From UBA1413 sp964395045 (lineage in GTDB: Bacteria > Bacteroidota > Bacteroidia > Bacteroidales > Prolixibacteraceae), in the NCBI GenBank assembly GCA_964395045.1, contig CAYNBE010000009.1, positions 1 through 35,072 of the forward strand: 35,072 nt of DNA. The letters are read 5' to 3'. The notes under the pieces are model-generated. The model was not told the origin of the DNA. It saw nothing but the letters and a program-made list of their open reading frames with translations, and searched no databases. Both the position numbers and the translations under genes were made by a program. The stretch's first letter is position 1; every line of letters begins with the position of its first letter. Below are positions 8,893 to 17,399 of this stretch, piece after piece.

Positions 8893-11472
8893 ATGGAGAT
8901 GAATGAAGGGGTGCGGTATATCAAACCTCCTGTGGTAGAAATGCCGCAATGGAGAAAATTTGTTGTTGAATCAAATCTTCCGGAAAGGCTGGTTCCGCTG
9001 CGTGAACTTTCGCGCAATCTGTGGTGGGTATGGAACAACGAAGCCCGTGAGCTGTTCCAGTATATCGATGAGAAAGCGTGGGAGGAACTGGGTCACAATC
9101 CGATTGTACTGCTGGAACAGGTAAGTTTCCAGCGTTTCCGTGAACTTGAGCGTGATCCGGTTTTTACTGCTATGATGGACAAAACGTATAAAAGGTTCAG
9201 GCAGTATCTCAATGACCGGGAAGTGCTTTCCGGACCCCAGATCGCTTATTTCAGCATGGAATACGGTCTTCACGACAGTTTAAAGATTTTTTCCGGAGGG
9301 CTCGGAATTCTGGCGGGAGATTATCTGAAGGAGGCAAGCGATTCAAAAGTGAATTTGATCGGGGTAGGTCTCTTGTACCGGTATGGTTATTTTCGCCAGG
9401 CTGTCACCATGTACGGGGAGCAAATTGCCAACTATGTCCCGGAACATTTTTCAAAGATTCCGGTTTTGCCTACTTATAATAAGGACGGAGAATGGCTAAG
9501 CATTGAAATTGACTTTCCGGGTAGGAAACTGGTGGCCAGGGTTTGGGAGGTGTATGTAGGTGCGGTCAAACTGTACCTTCTCGACACTGACAACGACATG
9601 AACCAGGAATATGACCGGAATGTCACCCACAACTTGTATGGCGGCGACAGTGAAAACCGGTTGAAACAGGAGATTCTGCTCGGTATCGGAGGTGTCAGGC
9701 TGTTGCACAGCCTCGGTTATTCGCCCGATATCTTTCATATCAATGAAGGACATGCTGCACTACTCAATCTTGAAAGAATCTTGATACTGGTGCAGGAGAA
9801 AGGGCTGACATATGCCGAGGCAAAAGAAGTGGTCAGGGCTTCTTCCCTTTTTACCACCCATACACCGGTACCTGCCGGCCACGATGCATTCCACAAAGAC
9901 CTTTTCCGGACTTATATGTACGATTTTTCCGGTAAACTGGGGTTGTCGTGGGATGAATTCGTTTTTCTGGGTAAAGCAAAGGAAAGTGAAGATTATTTCA
10001 ATATGAGTTACCTTGCCAGTCAGTTGTCGCACGGAATAAACGGAGTCAGCCAGCTGCATGGCCAGGTCAGCAAGCGTATTTTAAAGGAGTTGTATCCCGG
10101 ATACCTCGAAGAAGAAGTCGAAGTGGGATATGTCACCAACGGCGTTCATTACTCTTCCTGGACAGCTAAAGAATGGAAAGAAATTCACAAGGAATATTTC
10201 GGGTCCGATTTTCCTGAGAAACAACTTGATGAATCAAAATGGAGTCATATTTACAAGGTTCCCGACAGAAGAATCTGGCAATTGCGGCAGGAGTTGAGGT
10301 TAAAGCTGATCAACTATATCAGGCAACGGTTTTCTGATACCTGGATTCAGCGCAATGAGAATCCCAGGTTCCTCACCGAAGTGGCAGATATCATTGATCC
10401 GGAGGTGCTGACAATTGGTTTCGCCCGCCGTTTTGCAACCTATAAGAGGGCTAACCTGTTGTTCAGGGATACAGAAAGGCTGGCAAAAATTGTTGGCAAT
10501 CCGAAATGCCCCGTTCAGTTGATTTTTGCCGGGAAGGCACACCCTGCCGATAAAATGGGACAGGACCTGATCCGACAGATTGTAGAGGCTTCAAAGCTCC
10601 CCCAATTTAAGGGAAGAATTCTTTTTGTCCAGAATTATGACATGAACCTCGCAAAGATGTTGCTGCAGGGGGTGGATGTCTGGCTGAACACCCCGACACG
10701 TCCTCTGGAAGCTTCGGGAACCAGCGGTGAAAAAGGAGTGATGAACGGAACACTTCATTTTTCGGTTCTCGACGGTTGGTGGGTTGAAGGGTACAGAAAA
10801 GACGCCGGTTGGGCATTGCCCATGGAAAAATCGTACGATGTTCAGGATTTCCAGGATGAAATGGATGCAGCTTCCATTTACTCCATTCTCGAAGATGAAA
10901 TCATACCCGCATTCTATGAAAGAAATGAAAATGGAATCCCTGAAAAATGGGTTGGATATATTAAAAACACCATAGCGAACGTTGCTCCCAGGTTTACTAC
11001 CTGCAGGATGATGCGCGACTATCATGAAAAGTTTTACCTGCCCCAGTACAGACAGACATTGCAGATCAGGGAAAACAATTTCAAACTTGCAAAGGAGCTG
11101 GCTGCATGGAAATATAAAATCAGTTCAATCTGGAATGAGATCGAAGTCAAAGATATCCAGATCGCGCATGGGGTAACCCATCTGATGAAGATCGGACAGG
11201 ATTATCCTGCCAGAGTGGTAGTTGACCTGAAAGGGCTTTCCTGCTCTGAAGTGGGCCTTGAGCTGGTCGTTACTACCAACGGAAACGGACAGCCCACCAA
11301 GCTGGTCGAAAAAATGGAGTTTTCGGTTGAAAGCTGTGAAGGAAACGTTATCACATACACCCTCAATGTCCACCTCCAAAAATCGGGAACATACAGCTAT
11401 GCCTTAAGGCTCTTCCCAAGAAATGAAAATCTTGCCCACCGCCAGGATTTCAGGTATGTGAAATGGTTGTAA
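8893..11472 (+). CDS. glgP: Alpha-glucan (glycogen) phosphorylase, GT35
   Basis: 859 aa, matching the alpha-glucan phosphorylase subgroup with an N-terminal DUF3417-like segment (LSRNLWWVWNNEARELFQ). It releases glucose-1-phosphate from non-reducing ends of the glucan using pyridoxal phosphate. Visible motifs are IAYFSMEYGLHDSLKIFSGG, HINEGHAALL, FTTHTPVPAGHD and FARRFATYKRANLL. The cofactor region EASGTSGEKGVMNGTLHFSV places the Schiff-base lysine at K614. The frame is open from a TTG at 8845, but the ATG at 8893 is preceded by AGAGGA at a good distance and begins the usual N-terminus, so I prefer it. The gene completes the synthesis/breakdown set of the island; the upstream promoter suggests independent regulation. 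Confidence 0.94.
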   Translation: MEMNEGVRYIKPPVVEMPQWRKFVVESNLPERLVPLRELSRNLWWVWNNEARELFQYIDEKAWEELGHNPIVLLEQVSFQRFRELERDPVFTAMMDKTYKRFRQYLNDREVLSGPQIAYFSMEYGLHDSLKIFSGGLGILAGDYLKEASDSKVNLIGVGLLYRYGYFRQAVTMYGEQIANYVPEHFSKIPVLPTYNKDGEWLSIEIDFPGRKLVARVWEVYVGAVKLYLLDTDNDMNQEYDRNVTHNLYGGDSENRLKQEILLGIGGVRLLHSLGYSPDIFHINEGHAALLNLERILILVQEKGLTYAEAKEVVRASSLFTTHTPVPAGHDAFHKDLFRTYMYDFSGKLGLSWDEFVFLGKAKESEDYFNMSYLASQLSHGINGVSQLHGQVSKRILKELYPGYLEEEVEVGYVTNGVHYSSWTAKEWKEIHKEYFGSDFPEKQLDESKWSHIYKVPDRRIWQLRQELRLKLINYIRQRFSDTWIQRNENPRFLTEVADIIDPEVLTIGFARRFATYKRANLLFRDTERLAKIVGNPKCPVQLIFAGKAHPADKMGQDLIRQIVEASKLPQFKGRILFVQNYDMNLAKMLLQGVDVWLNTPTRPLEASGTSGEKGVMNGTLHFSVLDGWWVEGYRKDAGWALPMEKSYDVQDFQDEMDAASIYSILEDEIIPAFYERNENGIPEKWVGYIKNTIANVAPRFTTCRMMRDYHEKFYLPQYRQTLQIRENNFKLAKELAAWKYKISSIWNEIEVKDIQIAHGVTHLMKIGQDYPARVVVDLKGLSCSEVGLELVVTTNGNGQPTKLVEKMEFSVESCEGNVITYTLNVHLQKSGTYSYALRLFPRNENLAHRQDFRYVKWL

Positions 11473-11495
11473 CAGGTTTTTAAACAATCCAGGCA

Positions 11496-12071
11496 ATGAC
11501 AGTTAAAAGCAACATCGGAGAAAAGATCAAACAGTTCAGGGAGATGAGGATGATATCGCGAAGCGATCTGGCCCTTAACTCCAATCTTGACATAGAACAG
11601 CTGAGGAAGATCGAAGAGGAGGGACTGGTCCCTTCGCTGGGGCCGCTGATCAGGGTGGCCAGGGCTCTCGGGGTCAGGATCGGCACTTTCCTTGACGATG
11701 CTGGCCAGGTTGGACCTGTTGTGGTGAAATCGGGAAGTGAAAAGAGTACGGTCAGTTTTTCAACTGGAGATCCCACTACCAGGCAGCACCTGAATTTCTT
11801 TTCACTTGCTGCCGATAAAGCAGGCCGGCACATGGAACCCTTCATCGTCATGATTGAACCGGCACAGGAATCTGATTATAAGTTATCGTCGCACGAAGGA
11901 GAAGAATTTATTTTCGTCCTGGAAGGTTGTATCGAAATCAATTACGGGAAAGAACTTTACCGGCTTGAATGCGGTGATTGTATCTATTATGACTCGATCG
12001 TCTCCCATAATGTCCATGCGGGTTGTTCCGAACCGGCTAAGATCCTTGCGGTGGTTTATACCCCGACCTGA
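11496..12071 (+). CDS. XRE-family transcriptional regulator with C-terminal cupin
   Basis: 191 aa. Residues ~7-62 form a lambda-repressor-like helix-turn-helix (IGEKIKQFREMRMISRSDLA, then LIRVARALGV). Residues ~105-188 form a cupin barrel with HEGEEFIFVLEG as motif 1 and CGDCIYYDSIVSHNVH as motif 2. Such HTH-cupin proteins are DNA-binding sensors of small ligands. It lies 24 bp behind glgP and 41 bp before an acyl-CoA synthetase. The pairing with the synthetase is common in Bacteroidota, as I recall, so it may sense an acid or acyl-CoA and control that gene; this is inference. Confidence 0.88.
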   Translation: MTVKSNIGEKIKQFREMRMISRSDLALNSNLDIEQLRKIEEEGLVPSLGPLIRVARALGVRIGTFLDDAGQVGPVVVKSGSEKSTVSFSTGDPTTRQHLNFFSLAADKAGRHMEPFIVMIEPAQESDYKLSSHEGEEFIFVLEGCIEINYGKELYRLECGDCIYYDSIVSHNVHAGCSEPAKILAVVYTPT

Positions 12072-12112
12072 CCGGAACCTTTCATCCCAATAAGGAAACT
12101 TCAATAACTCAT

Positions 12113-13765
12113 ATGCAGCTTTTGGATTACACCCTCGGGGAAATTCTTGAAAAATGGGCTTTGGAAACGCCTGACCATGAGTTTATGGTCTATCCCGACA
12201 GGAACCTTCGGTTTACATACCGTGTATTCAACGAACGGGTCGATTGCCTTGCAAAAGGATTGCTGTACATCGGAATCCAGCCTGGACAGAAAGTTGGTAT
12301 CTGGGCAAAGAACGTTCCCGACTGGCTGACTTTTATGTTTGCAACTGCGAAAATCGGGGCGGTACTGGTCACGATCAATACAGCGTATAAACTTTCTGAA
12401 CTGGAGTATATTCTGCGGAATGCCGATATTCACACTCTCTGCATGGTCGATGGATACCGCGGAAGTGACTATCTGCAGATGATTTATGAGCTTGTTCCCG
12501 AACTGAAGGAACAACCCAGGGGTGAACTCTCCACCCCCCGTTTTCCCGAGCTTAAAAATGTAATTTTTATCGGGCAGCAGAAACTCAGAGGGATGTACAA
12601 CATACAGGAGCTGCTGTTGCTCGGTCAGCATATCGATGATTTTGAAATTGAAACAATCAGGGAAACAATCAGTTGTCACGATGTAGTCAACATGCAGTAC
12701 ACTTCAGGAACCACAGGATTTCCGAAAGGGGTTATGCTGTCGCATCACAATATTCTGAACAACGGTTTTTCGGTGGGAGAGTGTATGAAATATACCGCTG
12801 CCGACCGTGTTCTGACCCCGGTACCTCTTTTTCATTGTTTTGGATGCGTACTTTCGTTGTGTGCCGTGATCACCCACGGGGCAACCATGGTTCTGTTGGA
12901 GGAATTTGATCCGTTGATGGCCCTGGCCTCCGTGCAGCGTGAAAGATGCACGGCCATTTATGGTGTTCCCACCATGTTCATTGCCGAGCTTAATCACCCT
13001 ATGTTCGATATGTTCGACCTGTCAAGCTTGCGCACCGGGATCATGGCCGGATCGCTCTGCCCGATCGAAACCATGAACCAGGTGATGACCAGAATGCATG
13101 CCCGGGATATCATCATCGTGTACGGCCTTACCGAGACTTCTCCCGGAATGACAGCCACCCGGACGCATAACTCCCCGGAGGTGAAAGCTACAACTGTCGG
13201 TTTTGAACTTCCGAATGTAGAGGTGAAGATTGTTAATCCCGAAACCGGAGCGGAATGCAGGACGGGAGAGCAGGGAGAAATATGCTGCAGGGGTTACAAT
13301 GTGATGAAAGGCTATTACAGGAACGAAGAAGCAACCAGGAAGGCCATCGACAGCGAGGGATTTCTCCATTCAGGCGACCTGGCTGTAAGAACCGAGGACG
13401 GTTTTTACAAAATTACAGGCAGGATCAAGGATATGATTATCAGGGGAGGAGAAAATATCTATCCGCGGGAAATTGAAAATTACCTGTATCAGATGCCCCA
13501 GATCGAAGCCGTGGAAGTAGCCGCCGTCCCCAGTCCGAAATACGGGGAACAGGTGGGAGCTTTTATCAGGGTGAAAAAGGGACAGAGCCTCACTGAAGAG
13601 GAAATCTTCGATTTCTGCCACGGAAAGATTGCCCGGTTTAAGATCCCGAAATATATCTTCTTTATGGAGGAGTACCCCATGACCGCCAGCGGAAAGATTC
13701 AGAAATATAAACTCACCGAAATGAGCACCCGGCTGCTTCAGGAAGCCGGAAAGGAAATTGTTTGA
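12113..13765 (+). CDS. AMP-dependent fatty acyl-CoA synthetase/ligase
   Basis: 550 aa, typical of the medium/long-chain acyl-CoA synthetase group of the ANL superfamily. It activates a carboxylate with ATP and then forms a CoA thioester. The phosphate-binding loop YTSGTTGFPKGVM begins at Y196. IVYGLTETSPG is the second adenylation motif, HSGDLA the third, and GRIKDMIIRGGENIYPREIE the hinge with the C-terminal domain. The C-terminal catalytic lysine is in TASGKIQKYKL. The sequence resembles FadD-like FACS proteins, but the chain-length preference cannot be read. It follows the XRE-cupin regulator and converges on truA. An AAGGAAAC box lies about 13 nt upstream of the ATG. Confidence 0.9.
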   Translation: MQLLDYTLGEILEKWALETPDHEFMVYPDRNLRFTYRVFNERVDCLAKGLLYIGIQPGQKVGIWAKNVPDWLTFMFATAKIGAVLVTINTAYKLSELEYILRNADIHTLCMVDGYRGSDYLQMIYELVPELKEQPRGELSTPRFPELKNVIFIGQQKLRGMYNIQELLLLGQHIDDFEIETIRETISCHDVVNMQYTSGTTGFPKGVMLSHHNILNNGFSVGECMKYTAADRVLTPVPLFHCFGCVLSLCAVITHGATMVLLEEFDPLMALASVQRERCTAIYGVPTMFIAELNHPMFDMFDLSSLRTGIMAGSLCPIETMNQVMTRMHARDIIIVYGLTETSPGMTATRTHNSPEVKATTVGFELPNVEVKIVNPETGAECRTGEQGEICCRGYNVMKGYYRNEEATRKAIDSEGFLHSGDLAVRTEDGFYKITGRIKDMIIRGGENIYPREIENYLYQMPQIEAVEVAAVPSPKYGEQVGAFIRVKKGQSLTEEEIFDFCHGKIARFKIPKYIFFMEEYPMTASGKIQKYKLTEMSTRLLQEAGKEIV

Positions 13766-13811
13766 GACGAAGGCGAAGATCAGTACCGGAGGAATTTTCC
13801 GATACATATCA

Positions 13812-13832
13812 ATCCGCAATCCGAAATCCGCG
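13812..13832. repeat. Triple 7-bp tandem repeat ATCCGMR
   Basis: ATCCGCA, ATCCGAA and ATCCGCG follow one another directly in the 80-bp gap between the convergent acyl-CoA synthetase and truA genes. It does not form a convincing terminator. It may be a short copy of an intergenic low-complexity repeat. Confidence 0.5.
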
Positions 13833-13845
13833 ATCATTTTGTGTA

Positions 13846-14631
13846 TTATCGCAGATTGAGCAGTTGAGGGATAATTTCCCGTCCTCTCAGGATTTGGTCC
13901 CCCGGGTAATAAACTCTTTGAAGGAATAAACCTGAAGGCGGGGCTGTGAACTGGGCCGGTACTGTTGAAAATCCTTCCAGCATTTTCCTGCATTCTTCCA
14001 TATTTAGATTCCCCCGGCCTGCCTCGACCATTATACCAACCATCCGGCGCACCATTTTCCATAAAAAATGAGAGCCAACAATATGAAAGGTTATTGTTTC
14101 CTTTGATTCATAGATGTCAAAAGAAATGATTTCTACCAGCGTGGATTCCTCTTCAGTTGTCTGATCGGTGAACGACCGGAAATCATGCATCCCTTTCATT
14201 GAATCAGAAACATTTTTCATGTTCTGAACAGAAAGGTCATCTTTTATCCACCAGCAGAAAGGTTTATTGAATGCAGTCCGCCGTTTAGATATCAGGTATA
14301 CATAACTGCGTGCAACGGCATCATACCGTGCATGAAAATGGGGGTGTGCTTTGTCTACCTTCAATACATGTATGTCGGATGGCAAAAGATCGTTGATCTT
14401 CAGCAGTAGCCTGCCCGAAGGTATCCCGCCTTCGAAATCAAGATGAGCCGTTTGTTCCAAAGCATGGACGCCGCTGTCGGTTCTCCCGGACCCGTAAAAT
14501 TCATACTTTCCCTGAAAAAGCTGGTCGAATATATTGAGAAATTCACCCTGAACTGTACGGTGACTTTTTTGTACCTGCCAACCATGATACCTGGTTCCTT
14601 CGTATTCGATAATCAATTTATACCTTGCCAT
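13846..14631 (-). CDS. truA: tRNA pseudouridine(38-40) synthase
   Basis: 261 aa, full length for TruA. It isomerises uridines 38-40 in the anticodon stem-loop of tRNAs. The N-terminus YKLIIEYEGTRYHGWQVQ and the catalytic loop GSGRTDSGVHALEQ, with nucleophile D52, are unmistakable. HFLWKMVRRMVGIMVEAGRG forms the conserved C-terminal element. The start ATG at 14631 is the first before the motif. The gene converges with the acyl-CoA synthetase and stands 97 bp downstream of the membrane-NTPase gene on the same strand. Confidence 0.96.
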   Translation of the reverse strand: MARYKLIIEYEGTRYHGWQVQKSHRTVQGEFLNIFDQLFQGKYEFYGSGRTDSGVHALEQTAHLDFEGGIPSGRLLLKINDLLPSDIHVLKVDKAHPHFHARYDAVARSYVYLISKRRTAFNKPFCWWIKDDLSVQNMKNVSDSMKGMHDFRSFTDQTTEEESTLVEIISFDIYESKETITFHIVGSHFLWKMVRRMVGIMVEAGRGNLNMEECRKMLEGFSTVPAQFTAPPSGLFLQRVYYPGDQILRGREIIPQLLNLR

Positions 14632-14728
14632 ATTCTGTAAACAAAGGAGGTTTATTTTTACCTGTCAACGGTTAACCGGGTGCAGTACGATCTACACGAC
14701 CATATCATGTTTGTTCATCAGACACAAT

Positions 14729-16564
14729 TTATGCAGGCTTTTCCGGTAAATTCCCGTTGCTTTTCAAATCTGACAAAAGTTTGCAAATGAAATCCGTTAT
14801 TTCATCAAGCCCACTTTCTGAAACATGAAATACCCGGTAATGAGTCAGTTCCCAGTTTTCGATCACTTTATCGACAATGCTTTCCCTGACACTCCAGATC
14901 ATCGGAATTTCTGTCTTCAGGAGAATCCCGGTAATGCAGGGTGCCCAACCCTGGTTTTCAAGTTCCCAGGGGCCAATCTCATCCACAACGATGAAATCCG
15001 AACCGCAAACGGTTTCGACAGAAAGGGCTTTTTTACCAAACGCAATACCTTCGGTCGAAAAATAAAACCTTCCCACATGAACCATCCCTTCATCTCCTTC
15101 CACTCCGGAAAGGAATGTTCTTTCTCCGGTTGCCACATCCACCAGGTCGTACCCGGTACGCAAACCCTCTTCCATCCTGCAGGGTGAAACAATTCCTCCA
15201 ATCCTGTATCCTTTTCCCTGTAAAACCTTTACGAGGGCTTCCAACATTCCCGATTTGCCCTGTCCGATTTGCCCTGTCAGAATGGTTACCATCTGTTTGG
15301 GAATGTTTTTCAAAGTCAGTTTCTGCAACCAGTAATCAGCCTGTGATATGAGCTGGTGAAGGACTGAAACTGGCCTTCTGAAGATATGTTTCAGACCGGA
15401 CAGCCTCGCAATCACAAACGGCAGGGTTTCAAATGCCACTTCGAGTGCCAGGTGAAGTTGACGGAATGCTGTTTTTCTGAAAAACCTCCCAATGGAAGGA
15501 TTCATGAGTTCTGTTCCGAGTGCCGAAAACCCGACTACCATAACGGCAGCCCTGAAATTCATCTGGATTCCGGTTAGTATTCCATTGCCGAGGCTTCCTT
15601 TGTTTCCGCTGAGTCTCGTGAAGAGAAAGCTTGTCAGCATCGTGATCAGGAAGAAAAAAATCCAGAATCGTGGTTTTTTCAGTGGCCTCATTGCTTTATG
15701 ATAACGGAATCCCCAGATTGTCAGAACCATGAGACCCGAAAATGTCCACCATTTCCAACCTGTGTAGTTCATCAGGAACAACGTGATGATCATGCCTGCC
15801 AGGTCGAAGCCAAGCCATGTGAGGGAATAACGGAATTGTTCGCCCGCTTTGCGCGATTGTATTTCTCTGGCAATTCCTGAATCCATATCTTCAGGAAATG
15901 ATGGAAACCGGAGCGCTTTCTTTCCTGTCAGGATGCCGGCAATGGCTGATAATATTCCGCCGGCCAGATAAAGCATCCAAAGGATGCCAACCGGTGCCCA
16001 TATATTTTCCGATATGATGTGAAGTTGGTTACCGGCATACATAACAAGGTTTTCGTATAGCTCCACGATGTGAAATCCGTAAATGATAACCAAGTTGGCA
16101 ATTTTCTGAAAGAGGGTCCACGACATGGCCAGCATTCCGCCCAGGATATAGGCAAAAGCATTTCGCCCGGCTATCCAGACAGCTGCTTCGAGCAAAAATC
16201 CCTCCATGAAGATGGCGATCATAGGCCCGAAAATAAATGCGCTGGGGGAAATCGATTTCATCAGGGAACAAACCAGACCTGAACGCCAGAAAAGCCCTTT
16301 CTCTTTCCAAAGGTAGCTGACCGAAACGAGAATAATGATCCCGATCCCCGTCAGGATGCTGCCGCTGAAAGGGATCCGGAGATTATGCAGAAAACTTCCG
16401 AGAACGATTTCGGATGATGCCCAAAGGCATCCAAGAACCGATGCCTTCATCCATTTCTGGTTTATCTCTATTGCTTTTACCATACAGAGTAACGAATGTA
16501 ACAACATTTTCTCTCTTCCTGCTCTGGTTATCCCTATGCCATTTCTTTTTTGCTCACTTTTCAT
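14729..16564 (-). CDS. Polytopic membrane protein fused to a THEP1-type NTPase domain
   Basis: 611 aa from this start. Residues ~40-240 hold five or six hydrophobic segments (including CLWASSEIVLGSFL and SPSAFIFGPMIAIFMEGFLL) in a layout like an ECF-transporter substrate-binding S component. Residues ~250-400 hold three or four more segments and the stretch GIQMNFRAAVMVVGFSAL, which reminds me of CbiQ/EcfT transmembrane proteins. The C-terminus (~425-600) is an NTPase_1/THEP1 domain with Walker A TGQIGQGKS (K437) and Walker B FIVVDEIGPWELE. No ABC ATPase is present. I infer a single-chain membrane protein powered or gated by a THEP1-like NTPase; the substrate is unknown. The start is uncertain: ATG 16564 has AGGAA at good spacing, ATG 16507 has AGGAAGAG and lies just before the conserved part, and the frame opens at 16639. 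The divergent gene begins at 16655. Confidence 0.72.
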   Translation of the reverse strand: MKSEQKRNGIGITRAGREKMLLHSLLCMVKAIEINQKWMKASVLGCLWASSEIVLGSFLHNLRIPFSGSILTGIGIIILVSVSYLWKEKGLFWRSGLVCSLMKSISPSAFIFGPMIAIFMEGFLLEAAVWIAGRNAFAYILGGMLAMSWTLFQKIANLVIIYGFHIVELYENLVMYAGNQLHIISENIWAPVGILWMLYLAGGILSAIAGILTGKKALRFPSFPEDMDSGIAREIQSRKAGEQFRYSLTWLGFDLAGMIITLFLMNYTGWKWWTFSGLMVLTIWGFRYHKAMRPLKKPRFWIFFFLITMLTSFLFTRLSGNKGSLGNGILTGIQMNFRAAVMVVGFSALGTELMNPSIGRFFRKTAFRQLHLALEVAFETLPFVIARLSGLKHIFRRPVSVLHQLISQADYWLQKLTLKNIPKQMVTILTGQIGQGKSGMLEALVKVLQGKGYRIGGIVSPCRMEEGLRTGYDLVDVATGERTFLSGVEGDEGMVHVGRFYFSTEGIAFGKKALSVETVCGSDFIVVDEIGPWELENQGWAPCITGILLKTEIPMIWSVRESIVDKVIENWELTHYRVFHVSESGLDEITDFICKLLSDLKSNGNLPEKPA

Positions 16565-16654
16565 GAAAATTCCTGTGATTATGTTGTAACATCCGCTTTT
16601 TCTGTTCGTCATATACCTGAAAGGAAAACAGATTGTCAAAAGTATGATAAAGCC

Positions 16655-17374
16655 ATGAAAAGAAACTATCCTTTATTTATCTCATTGATTATCACGTTAA
16701 TATCAGCAACGGCCTGCCTCGATGAGATCAGGCTGGACGGGAATGGCATTGTAAGAACGGAAAACAGGGTTTTGACTGGATTTAGTGAAGTGATTTGCAG
16801 TGGCAGCTTCCGAGTTCATATCACCAGCGGCGATGTATTCGATGTTTCGGTTAAAGCCGAGAGCAATCTGCTCCCATACATAAAAACCGAAGTATCCAGG
16901 GGACGATTGGATATCGGGGTAAGTGGACTCCACATTCTTGATAACACCGTTCCGATGGAGGTGAATATTATTATGCCTGTACTGAATGCCATTACAGTGA
17001 GTGGATCAGGAGAGGTCAATACAGGAATGTTCACTGCCACTCATTTCGACATTGTGGTCTCAGGGTCGGGTAGTGTGAACACCCAGCTGGATGCCGAAAC
17101 CCTGGAAGTGACTGTTTCTGGTTCGGGGAATGTGGAAATGAAAGGGATTGCCGATCAGGCAGAGATGCTGGTCAGTGGTTCTGGTGAAATATATGCATTT
17201 GAATTTCCGTTGCTGAAATGCCGGGCAACCGTTTCAGGATCGGGCAGGATATATGTTGATGCCCACGATTATCTGGAGGCTGTCATTTCCGGAAGCGGAT
17301 CGGTATATTATACGGGAAATCCGGGAATTGATTCCAGAATTTCCGGTTCGGGACACATCATCAAATCAAATTGA
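16655..17374 (+). CDS. DUF2807 (GIN domain) putative lipoprotein
   Basis: 239 aa. The N-terminus MKRNYPLFISLIITLISATAC looks like a lipoprotein signal with Cys21 as the lipidation site, although Ala at -3 is a weak lipobox. The mature protein begins with the usual DUF2807 phrase (VLTGFSEVICSGSFRVHIT). It then has seven [VI]SGSG repeats at 18-20 residue spacing between residues ~113 and the end, predicted to be a right-handed parallel beta-helix at the cell surface or periplasm. Function of the family is unknown; an adhesin-like head domain has been proposed. The frame opens at 16550, but that would overlap the divergent gene's start, and 16655 gives the signal peptide. It converges with the next gene over an 8-bp gap. 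Confidence 0.87.
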   Translation: MKRNYPLFISLIITLISATACLDEIRLDGNGIVRTENRVLTGFSEVICSGSFRVHITSGDVFDVSVKAESNLLPYIKTEVSRGRLDIGVSGLHILDNTVPMEVNIIMPVLNAITVSGSGEVNTGMFTATHFDIVVSGSGSVNTQLDAETLEVTVSGSGNVEMKGIADQAEMLVSGSGEIYAFEFPLLKCRATVSGSGRIYVDAHDYLEAVISGSGSVYYTGNPGIDSRISGSGHIIKSN

Positions 17375-17379
17375 ACACC

Positions 17380-17399
17380 TGATCATTGCGGTATGATCA
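17380..17399. terminator. TGATCA...TGATCA hairpin between convergent genes
   Basis: Two TGATCA hexamers at 17380-17385 and 17394-17399 can pair across an 8-nt loop at the junction of two convergent genes. There is no T-run, and it overlaps the C-terminal codons of the minus-strand gene, so it is only a weak terminator candidate. Confidence 0.25.

Noticed and set aside
14825..15880. Plus-strand ORFs opposite the membrane-NTPase gene
   Set aside because: They are antisense shadows with no recognisable motifs, and the minus frame has clear domains.
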